A stretch of DNA of 5,457 nt from Candidatus Thiodictyon intracellulare. GTDB taxonomy: Bacteria; Pseudomonadota; Gammaproteobacteria; Chromatiales; Chromatiaceae. A program made the translations under genes and the position numbers. Of this stretch, positions 1 through 5,457 are shown one piece after another (the first letter of the stretch is position 1; each line of letters opens with the position of its first letter). The stretch covers positions 1 through 5,457 of the forward strand of contig JADNEJ010000472.1 in NCBI GenBank assembly GCA_016292295.1. The letters run 5' to 3'. The notes beneath the pieces were generated by a model. It did not search any database. It had not been told where the DNA came from and saw nothing but the letters and a program-made list of their open reading frames with translations.

Positions 1-685
1 AGAACATGGTCTTGCGCGCGCAAACCCACATGGGCCGGCCGGCCTTGGGCGGATTCGTGATCAAGGCCGCGTGGTGGTACCGGGACAGGCGCAGGACGCG
101 GTGGGCAACCGTCGCGCCAGTACCGACGCCGGGGAGGCGAGGTCAGCCCTGAAAGACCGGCAGGCTCATCTGCAAGAGGCGTTGCGTAAAGCGCAGATAG
201 CCCGCGTCGATACGCTGACCGGCGTCGCCAACCGCGCCGGCTTCGAGGATCGACTGGAACAGGCGTTCGTGTAGGCCCGGCGTCTTGGCCGGAGTTTTGC
301 CCTCATTTTTCTGGACCTCGACGGATTCAAAGCGCTAAACGAGACCCGCGGTCGCCTGGTTGGTGACCAGGTGCTGAAGGATGTCGCGGCTCGCCTGATC
401 GAGAAAGTCAGTCTGGTGGATGTGGTTGGCCGCTACGGCGACGACACCTTCGCACTTTTGTTGTTTGAACTTTCCGACTCTGCCACCGCGGTGAAGATCG
501 CCGAGAGCATCCGTGGCGTAGTTGCGGCCATGGCCTGGAACGGCTGTTCGATCACTGCCGGTTTCGGCATTGCCCTGTCCCCCGATCACGCCGGCGACCT
601 GCGGGACCTGATTCGCTTGGCCGACCTCGCATTGAATACCTCAAAGGTCGCCAGAAAGGGCCGAGTGACCCTAGCCGACAGGTAA
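1..685 (+). pseudogene. Degenerate GGDEF-domain (diguanylate cyclase-like) gene, amber-interrupted, 5' end outside window
   Basis: One frame is open from the left edge to TAA at 683-685 except for a TAG at 272-274. A helical, charged linker (about 160-205) leads into DTLTGVANRAGF, the usual start of a GGDEF domain. After the TAG the same frame resumes with FLDLDGFKALNETRG and VGDQVL, so the domain spans the stop. The family makes cyclic-di-GMP from two GTP, but this copy looks inactive. The signature RYGGDEF reads RYGDDTF, so a glycine and the catalytic glutamate are replaced. The upstream RxxD product-inhibition site reads SLVD. The closing ADxALYxAK motif reads ADLALNTSK. A GTG at 71 could start the first piece, but the frame continues upstream and no ribosome site stands out, so the true start is unknown. 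I see no EAL domain after it. Decay of a once-active cyclase is the simplest reading. A degenerate c-di-GMP effector is possible, but the stop inside the fold argues against it. Confidence 0.8.
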
Positions 686-834
686 CGTGAACGCGGCCAA
701 AATCAGGCGCGTTCGGGCGGCCACTGGGCTTAATCTCCGCGGCCCTCGCTGTCGCGCCCGGCACGGGAATGCTATGGTTTCCCTTAGGCAGCGTTAGCTC
801 GAGCGCTCCGGGATCAGCGAGGGAAAGCACAACG

Positions 835-1694
835 ATGAACAGGCCCTAAGGTTGCGGCGATCCAGATGACCAGCGGCACCGGCCTTGCCGCCAACCTGGC
901 CGAGGCCGAGCGCCTAATCCGGGCGGCGGCGGACGGGGCGGGGCCGGTGGTCCTGCCGGAGAACTTCGCCCTCATGAGCAAGGGTGCGGACGAGCAGATC
1001 GCACTGCGGGAGGCGCGGGACCACTCCAGTCCTTCCTGGCCCGAGTGGCAGCGCAGGCGCGGGTGTGGCTGGTGGGCGGGACCATCCCGCTGGCGGCGCG
1101 CGACCCCGAGCGGGTGCGCACCGCTTGTCTGGTCTTCGATGACCGGGGGCGCCGGGTCGCCCGTTACGACAAGATCCTCTTCGATGTCTGCGTGCCCGGG
1201 GCGCACGAGCACTATCAGGAGTCCGCCGGCATCGAACCGGACGAGGCGGTGGTCGTCATCGACAGCCCCTGGGGTCGACTCGGCATCGCCGTCTGCTACG
1301 ACCTGCGCTTCCCGGAGCTGTTTTGGCGGATGCAGGACGACGCTCTTGAGGTCCTCGCTCTCCCGGCGGCCTTCACCGCCACCACCAGCAAGGCCCACTA
1401 GGAGACCATGGTGCGCATGTTAGCCATTGAAAAAATGGCCTTTGTAGTAGCCGCAGCACAGTGAGGGACGCATCAAAACGCCCGCGAGACCTTTGGGCAC
1501 AGTATGATGGTGGACCCCTGGGCCAGGTCCTGGCCCAGCGTCCGCGGGGCAGCGGGTTCGCCGCGAGCGACCTGGACCGCGAATTTCAGGCCTCGGTCCA
1601 CCGCAACTTCCCGGCGCTGGAGCATCGGCGTTTCAAAATGTGGGCCTTGAGACCGCAAGAATGGGGCAGGAGCGACGGAGCCTTTTTCCTGTAA
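835..1694 (+). pseudogene. Carbon-nitrogen hydrolase (nitrilase superfamily, Nit/deaminated glutathione amidase-like) pseudogene
   Basis: Reading across frames restores a protein of about 270-285 residues, normal for the family. Start: ATG 835 follows GAGGGA (819-824). It gives only MNRP then TAA unless the extra T near 847 is removed, which restores MNRPKVAAIQMTSGTG. The frame then runs through LPENFALM (catalytic Glu) to about 1010-1018, where one base is lost. The next frame carries WLVGGTIPLA, RYDKILFDV (catalytic Lys; the usual His after KI is missing) and AVCYDLRFPELF (catalytic Cys). TAG at 1399-1401 replaces the Trp of AHWE, and TGA at 1462-1464 replaces a Gly after VVAAAQ. Near 1520-1522 one G is lost, and the final frame reads GQVLAQRPRGSG to FPALEHRR. 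The ancestral protein probably ended soon after EHRR; the present frame runs on to TAA at 1692-1694. Family members hydrolyse C-N bonds such as deaminated glutathione. A nitrilase gene directly upstream of tldD is the standard order in Pseudomonas and related gammaproteobacteria. Confidence 0.88.
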
Positions 1695-1820
1695 AATTCC
1701 GTTAAATCTCTCAAATGACCCATCGTCGATTGCGACTGCGACTTTCGACGCCTGCCCGCGCCCCGCGCGGCCGCTCGGTTTGACGCACGGCCTCGCCAAA
1801 CAGTGAGTCGACCCCCCGCT
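1695..1820 (+). other. Gap between nitrilase pseudogene and tldD, probably carrying the tldD leader
   Basis: This 126-bp stretch starts AT-richer (to about 1725) and then becomes GC-rich. I see no gene and no hairpin followed by a T-run. A tandem GCGACT GCGACT lies near 1730-1743. TTGACG at 1779-1784 resembles a -35 box, but nothing like a -10 follows at the right distance. No promoter can be called with confidence, although tldD now needs a promoter here or read-through from the dead gene upstream. Confidence 0.4.
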
Positions 1821-3266
1821 ATGAACGATCCCATCACCATCGCCCGCAACAGCATCCTGGTACCGGCCAGGCTCGACGATCACCACCTGGACCGGCTGCT
1901 CGGCCTGCTCGCGGGCTCGCACCTGGACGCCGCGGATATCTATTTCCAGAAGAGCCGACTGCAATCCTGGGTGCTGGAGGACGGCGTCATCAAGGACGGC
2001 AATTTCAGCATCGAGCAGGGGGTGGGGATTCGCGCCGTCAGCGGCGAGAAGACCGGCTTCGCCTACTCCGATGAACTGGAGTACCCGGCCCTGGCCCAGG
2101 CGGCCGAGGCGGCGCGCGCCATCGCCCGGGCCGGCAGCCAAGCCCGGGTGCGGATCGGTCATGTCCAGGCCCAACGCCGACTCTATGAGCCCATCGATCC
2201 CTTGGAGAGCCTGCCGGACGAGGATAAGGTAGAACTCTTGCGGCGCGTGGACGCGGAGGCCAAGCGCCAGGACACGCGGATCAAGGAGGTGACCGCGAGC
2301 ATCGTCGCCGTCCAGGACACGGTGCTGGTGCTGAGCGACGACGGAACCCTGGCGGCGGATGTGCGGCCCCTGGTCCGGCTCAATATCAGCGTGATCGCCG
2401 AGGACCAGGGCCACCGCGAACAGGGCGGCAGCGGCGGCGGGGCGCGCACGGATCTAGGCTGGTTCCTGCTGGAGGACCGCGCCTTGGAATTTGCCCGCGA
2501 GGCGGTACGCCTGGCGCTCACCAATCTGGAGGCGGAGCCCGCCCCGGCGGGGAGCATGACCGTGGTCCTGGGCCCCGGCTGGCCAGGGGTGCTGCTACAC
2601 GAGGCGATCGGTCACGGCCTGGAGGGGGATTTCAACCGTAAGGGGACCTCCGCCTTTGCCGGTCGCGTGGGTGAACGGGTGGCCGCCCCCGGGGTCACGG
2701 TCGTGGACGACGGCACTCTGCCCGGTCGGCGCGGCTCGCTCAACATGGACGACGAGGGCACGACGACCCAGTCCACGGTGCTGATCGAGAACGGCATCCT
2801 GCGTGGCTACATGCAAGACAAGCTCAATGCCCGGCTAATGGGGGTCCGGTCCACCGGCAACGGCCGGCGCGAGTCCTACGCCCATCTGCCCATGCCGCGC
2901 ATGACCAACACCTATATGCTGGCCGGCACCCACGACCCGCGCGAGATCATCGCCTCTGTGGAGCGCGGACTCTATGCGGTAAACTTCGGCGGCGGCCAGG
3001 TGGATATCACCTCCGGCAAGTTCGTCTTCTCCACCAGCGAGGCCTATCTGATCGAAGGTGGCAAGATCGGCAGACCGGTCAAGGGCGCGACCCTGATCGG
3101 CAACGGACCGGACGTGCTGACCCGTGTCAGCATGATCGGCAACGACCTGTCGCTCGACACCGGTGTGGGCACCTGCGGCAAGGAGGGCCAGAGCGTACCG
3201 GTGGGCGTGGGCCAGCCGACACTGCGCATCGACAGCCTCACCGTCGGCGGTACCGGCTCGGAGTGA
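1821..3266 (+). CDS. tldD: Metalloprotease TldD, catalytic subunit of TldD/TldE
   Basis: Encodes 481 residues, the same length as E. coli TldD, with strong similarity along the whole protein. Landmarks: DIYFQ and [12 protein letters not shown] in the N-terminal part; [28 protein letters not shown]; a glycine-rich GGSGGGAR loop; then the zinc-binding motif HEAIGH at about residues 260-265 (His260 and His264, Glu261 catalytic). [20 protein letters not shown] begins at about 320, followed by [19 protein letters not shown]. Cys452 in [11 protein letters not shown] matches the third zinc ligand (Cys454 in E. coli). TldD works in the cytoplasm as a heterodimer with TldE (PmbA). It cleaves unfolded or flexible peptides, as in microcin B17 leader removal and CcdA turnover in E. 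coli. ATG 1821 is chosen because [13 protein letters not shown] looks like a normal N-terminus. An in-frame GTG at 1803 would add six residues (MSRPPA). Neither has a good Shine-Dalgarno site. The reading frame is intact although the gene upstream is broken. Confidence 0.96.
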   Translation: MNDPITIARNSILVPARLDDHHLDRLLGLLAGSHLDAADIYFQKSRLQSWVLEDGVIKDGNFSIEQGVGIRAVSGEKTGFAYSDELEYPALAQAAEAARAIARAGSQARVRIGHVQAQRRLYEPIDPLESLPDEDKVELLRRVDAEAKRQDTRIKEVTASIVAVQDTVLVLSDDGTLAADVRPLVRLNISVIAEDQGHREQGGSGGGARTDLGWFLLEDRALEFAREAVRLALTNLEAEPAPAGSMTVVLGPGWPGVLLHEAIGHGLEGDFNRKGTSAFAGRVGERVAAPGVTVVDDGTLPGRRGSLNMDDEGTTTQSTVLIENGILRGYMQDKLNARLMGVRSTGNGRRESYAHLPMPRMTNTYMLAGTHDPREIIASVERGLYAVNFGGGQVDITSGKFVFSTSEAYLIEGGKIGRPVKGATLIGNGPDVLTRVSMIGNDLSLDTGVGTCGKEGQSVPVGVGQPTLRIDSLTVGGTGSE

Positions 3267-3283
3267 TCCGGAAGGGCCAATTG

Positions 3284-3403
3284 AGCCGCAAATAAAAGCC
3301 AATGAACGCAAATGTCAACGACTTTATTGGTTTGTGCTGACGCAATCCAGGTGGCGCATTGAATCCGACTAGCCATCCGAATGATTTACGGTTATTTGCG
3401 GCT
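3284..3403. repeat. Inverted-repeat-bounded, AT-richer intergenic element (MITE-like or dispersed repeat)
   Basis: AGCCGCAAATAA at 3284-3295 is matched exactly by its reverse complement TTATTTGCGGCT at 3392-3403. The match stops at both outer and inner edges, giving a 120-bp unit with 12-bp perfect terminal inverted repeats. The left arm also holds three related 7-mers at a 10-bp step: CGCAAAT (3287), AGCCAAT (3297) and CGCAAAT (3307). The segment is clearly less GC-rich than the flanking genes, and no open frame in it looks real. Phased CGCAAAT or CGCAGAT repeats resemble intergenic repeats I recall from other sulfur-bacterial genomes, but this is memory and not a search result. No target-site duplication is evident just outside the repeats. 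With a 96-base loop it is a poor terminator candidate. Confidence 0.6.
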
Positions 3404-3424
3404 AAATCCTCTTTTTCCGATTAT
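3396..3424 (+). promoter_or_regulatory. Weak sigma70-like promoter candidate for pmbA
   Basis: TTGCGG (3396-3401) and GATTAT (3419-3424) are separated by 17 bp. They match the -35 and -10 consensus at only 3 of 6 and 4 of 6 positions. The setting is AT-richer and T-tracted, just upstream of pmbA, and would give a leader of roughly 25 bases. It overlaps the right arm of the inverted-repeat element, so if real, the element would supply part of the promoter. Given the weak matches, co-transcription with tldD is at least as likely. Confidence 0.2.
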
Positions 3425-3453
3425 CGTTTCAGTTCGAGTTTGCAGGACCCCCT

Positions 3454-4803
3454 ATGAGCATCACCTCGACCGAGGACACAGCCGAACGCCTGGCGCGGTT
3501 GGAACAGACCATCGAGCACCTCCTGGCGGAGGCCAAGCGACTCGGGGCGAGCGCCGCCGAGGCCTCGGTCGGCAGCAGTGCCGGACTGGAGGTCGGGGTA
3601 CGCTTAGGCGAGGTAGAGACCGTCGAACACACCCGTGACAACGGGCTCAGCATCACCGTCTATTTCGGCCACCGCCGGGGCTCCTCTAGCACCACGGATC
3701 TAAGCCACGACTCGTTGCGCGCGGCGGTCAAGGCCGCCTGCGCCATCGCGGCGCATACTCAGGAGGACCCCTGTGCCAACCTGGCGGACGCCGCGCTGAT
3801 GGCCCATGGGGTGCTGGATCTCGACCTCTATCACCCCTGGCCGATCGGGGTCGAGGAGGCGGTCCGGATCGCCGCCGAGTGCGAGGACGCCGCCCGCGGC
3901 TTCGACCCGCGTATCGTCAACTCCGAGGGGGCCTCGCTCAGTGCCCACTCCGGCCTCCAGGTCTACGGTAACAGCCACGGCTTCGTCGGCGGCTATCCGA
4001 GCACCCGTCATGGCCTCTCCTGCGCCGTCATCGGTGAGGAGGGCGACACCATGCAGCGCGACTACTGGTGGACCAGCGCCCGCGCGGCGGCCGACCTGGA
4101 GCCCGCCCGCCTGGTCGGCGAGCGCGCCGCGCAGCGCACGGTCGCCCGCCTGGGCGGCCGTCAACTCGATACCTGCAAAGCCCCGGTGCTGTTTCGTGCC
4201 GAGGTGGCCACCGGGCTGGTGCGCAGCCTGGTCTCGGCCATCTCCGGGAGCAGCCTCTACCGGCGCGCGAGCTTCCTGCTCGACCATCTGGGTGAGCGGA
4301 TCTTCCCGGAGTTCGTGCGCATCCACGAGGAGCCCCACCTGCCCCGGGGCCTCTCCAGCGCCCCCTTCGACGGCGACGGCGTAGCGACCTGGGCCAAGGA
4401 CCTAGTGAGCGAGGGGGTGCTGCGCACCTATGTCCTGGACACCTATTCCGGCTGTCGGATGAAGCTCCCCACCACCGGCAACGCCGGGGGCGTGCGCAAC
4501 CTGGTAGTCGCCATGGGCGAACGCGACCGTGCGGGCATGCTCGCACTCATGGGCACCGGGCTCTTCGTCACCGAGTTGATGGGGCACGGGGTCAATGCGG
4601 TCACTGGCGACTATTCCCGCGGCGCGGCCGGGTTCTGGGTGGAAAATGGTGAGATCGCATACCCGGTGGAGGAGATCACCATCGCCGGCAATCTCAAGTC
4701 GATGTACGCGAACCTGGTGGCGGTTGGCAATGACTGCGACTTCTCGGGCAGCACCCGCAACGGCTCCTGGCTGATCGATGAGATGACCATCGCGGGGCAA
4801 TAG
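3454..4803 (+). CDS. pmbA: TldE/PmbA, non-catalytic partner subunit of the TldD/TldE protease
   Basis: Encodes 449 residues, against about 450 for E. coli PmbA (TldE). ATG 3454 follows AGGA (3444-3447) at a spacing of 6, so the start is well supported. The N-terminal region has EASVGSSAGLEVGVRLGEVE and the substrate-cleft-type segment NGLSITVYFGHRRGSSSTTDL. The C-terminal signature is very well kept: VTELMGHGVNAVTGDYSRGA starting at about residue 372, then GFWVENGEIAYPVEEITIAG, and the usual IAGQ ending. It lacks the HExxxH zinc motif, as expected, because in the TldD/TldE heterodimer only TldD binds metal and TldE completes the substrate channel. It lies 187 bp after tldD. In the Pseudomonas-type cluster yjgA separates the two, and it is missing here. 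TAG is the natural stop, which shows amber is read as stop in this genome. The gene appears fully intact. Confidence 0.96.
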   Translation: MSITSTEDTAERLARLEQTIEHLLAEAKRLGASAAEASVGSSAGLEVGVRLGEVETVEHTRDNGLSITVYFGHRRGSSSTTDLSHDSLRAAVKAACAIAAHTQEDPCANLADAALMAHGVLDLDLYHPWPIGVEEAVRIAAECEDAARGFDPRIVNSEGASLSAHSGLQVYGNSHGFVGGYPSTRHGLSCAVIGEEGDTMQRDYWWTSARAAADLEPARLVGERAAQRTVARLGGRQLDTCKAPVLFRAEVATGLVRSLVSAISGSSLYRRASFLLDHLGERIFPEFVRIHEEPHLPRGLSSAPFDGDGVATWAKDLVSEGVLRTYVLDTYSGCRMKLPTTGNAGGVRNLVVAMGERDRAGMLALMGTGLFVTELMGHGVNAVTGDYSRGAAGFWVENGEIAYPVEEITIAGNLKSMYANLVAVGNDCDFSGSTRNGSWLIDEMTIAGQ

Positions 4804-4804
4804 G

Positions 4805-4831
4805 CCGGCCGCACCGATCGGCGACGGCCGG
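4805..4831 (+). other. Hairpin between pmbA and the amine oxidase remnant
   Basis: CCGGCCG (4805-4811) pairs with CGGCCGG (4825-4831) around a 13-base loop that itself contains the palindrome CCGATCGG. It starts two bases after the pmbA stop. No T-run follows, so it is not a convincing intrinsic terminator. It could slow transcription or protect the pmbA transcript end, but in DNA this GC-rich such a stem may be chance. Confidence 0.25.
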
Positions 4832-4859
4832 GGACGAACGCGCCGCAGGAGGCTTGACT

Positions 4860-5407
4860 ATGGCCCATACCTCCCTCTACCACACCTTACTGCGCGCCCT
4901 GTCCGTGGCGCGCCGGGTTCATTGAGAGGCAACCGGGCAGGCCGCCCCGGGGGTCGATCGACCGCAAGCCGATCGCCACGGGGGGTGCAGTGGAGCCGCC
5001 GCCGGTTCTTGGGCAGCGCCGCGGTCCTCGCGGGGTCCGCGGTCGCCCCCACCCTGGCCCCGGTCCTGTCCATGGCCGCCGCGGACCTCGCTCATGAGGC
5101 GCCCCAGGCTGCGCCGGGGCCGGCCCACCGGGTCGCCGCGATGGGTGGCGGGATCTGCGGGCTACACGCCGCCTACCGCCTCCAGAAGGCCGGGATGGAC
5201 GTGGTCCTGTACGAGGCGAGCTGCCGTGTGGGCGGGCGCATCCTGACCCGCACCGGCGCGCTCGACGACGGCCTGGTGACCGAGTTGTGGAGTGAGTTCA
5301 TCAACTCTAACCACGCGGACATGCTGGCCCTAGCGCACGAATTCGAGCTGCGGGTCTTCAACCGGGCAGAGTGCCAGACCAGCCGCCGCTTCCCCAATAC
5401 CGCCTAG
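4860..5407 (+). pseudogene. Tat-exported FAD-dependent amine oxidase (flavin monoamine oxidase family), broken 5' part
   Basis: An excellent ribosome site AGGAGG (4847-4852) lies 7 bases before ATG 4860, which opens MAHTSLYHTLLRALSVARR and stops at TGA 4923-4925. A different frame then carries SRRRFLG (4994-5014), a twin-arginine export signal with a hydrophobic stretch (AAVLAGSAVAPTLAPVLS). Next comes RVAAMGGGICGLHAAYRLQK with the Rossmann GxGxxG (5144-5161) and LYEA for FAD ribose binding. VGGRILTRTGA, EFINSNHADMLALAHEF and FPNTA follow. The usual ELGGEFIN reads ELWSEFIN, a sign of relaxed selection. TAG at 5405-5407 ends the frame where relatives continue (FPNTAYYF-type), and no frame after it resembles the family. 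Only about 175 of an expected 450-540 residues remain in the window, so the substrate-binding and C-terminal FAD regions are absent. An intact protein of this kind would be folded with FAD and exported to the periplasm to oxidise an amine; the substrate is unknown. It starts 56 bp after pmbA, so it was probably co-transcribed. Confidence 0.82.
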
Positions 5408-5457
5408 CAGCCTGTCGGACTTCGGGGCCCCGTCGGGGCAGCGGGTCCGGTACACTG
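5408..5457. other. Possible mobile-element edge or junction after the truncated amine oxidase
   Basis: Amine-oxidase similarity ends exactly at a CTAG (5404-5407), and CAGCCTGTCGGACTTC follows. A perfect 10-bp palindrome CGGGGCCCCG lies at 5423-5432. None of the three forward frames after 5407 reads like the oxidase. CTAG-type targets are used by some IS families (IS5-group YTAR sites, IS481-type sites), and CAGCCTGTCGGACTT looks to me like an IS terminus. The window stops after 50 bases, so neither transposase nor far end can be seen. A deletion junction is equally possible. Confidence 0.25.

Noticed and set aside
355..371. Small hairpin CCTGGT/ACCAGG in the GGDEF remnant.
   Set aside because: It is six pairs inside former coding sequence with no T-run, and is easily due to chance.
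814..1398. Long minus-strand open frames opposite the nitrilase, tldD and pmbA genes (for example 1473-2414 and 3700-4338).
   Set aside because: These are typical antisense shadows of GC-rich genes: low-complexity Arg/Gly/Ala-rich translations with no recognisable family, opposite strongly conserved coding sequence.
3302..3340. A 12-codon reading frame (MNANVNDFIGLC) between tldD and pmbA as a possible peptide precursor processed by TldD/TldE.
   Set aside because: It has no ribosome site, lies inside the inverted-repeat element, and there is no modification enzyme or transporter nearby. No RiPP system is supported.
3284..3403. The 12-bp inverted repeat acting as a tldD terminator.
   Set aside because: The arms are separated by 96 bases and no T-run follows the right arm directly, so a terminator hairpin is unlikely.
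272..5407. Amber recoding: three of the five disruptive in-frame stops in broken genes are TAG (272, 1399, 5405).
   Set aside because: pmbA ends in TAG exactly at the normal IAGQ C-terminus, so amber acts as stop. The broken genes also carry TGA stops, frameshifts and motif loss that recoding cannot explain.
1..5457. All gene breaks being sequencing error.
   Set aside because: tldD and pmbA, in the same high-GC window, are free of indels and stops over about 2.8 kb, and the broken genes also have substitutions at conserved motifs. Single lesions could still be errors.

Overview
The window (5,457 bp, high GC) looks like chromosomal DNA from a gammaproteobacterium. Chromatiales-like purple or other sulfur bacteria are my best guess, from codon use, the TldD/TldE sequences and the nitrilase-tldD-pmbA gene order. 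The genus cannot be fixed from the sequence alone. All recognisable genes are on the + strand.

Layout: (1) 1-685 is a decayed GGDEF-domain gene. It has an in-frame amber codon, a signature degraded to GDDTF, and lies partly off the left edge. (2) 835-1694 is a carbon-nitrogen hydrolase (Nit/deaminated-glutathione-amidase type) pseudogene. It has three frameshifts and two internal stops, although codons for its Glu-Lys-Cys triad are still readable. (3) 1821-3266 is intact tldD, with the zinc motif HEAIGH and the C-terminal cysteine. (4) 3267-3453 is an AT-richer gap. It holds a 120-bp segment bounded by a perfect 12-bp inverted repeat, with 10-bp-periodic short repeats inside its left arm. In Pseudomonas-type clusters yjgA (DUF615) sits here; it is absent. 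(5) 3454-4803 is intact pmbA/tldE. (6) 4860-5407 is the broken 5' part of a Tat-exported FAD-dependent amine oxidase. It is split by a stop and frame change, then ends at a CTAG where similarity to the family stops. This could be a mobile-element junction.

TldD and TldE form one heterodimeric metalloprotease that digests unfolded or unstructured peptides and, in some bacteria, matures ribosomal peptides. The main pattern is an intact TldD/TldE pair set among three broken genes. Roughly 2.8 kb of clean coding sequence argues against gross sequencing error and suggests selection holds the protease while its neighbours decay. I found no RiPP precursor, CRISPR array, RNA gene or clear new system. 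The items most worth checking are the inverted-repeat element in the yjgA position and a frameshift in the nitrilase pseudogene that exactly completes a quasipalindrome.
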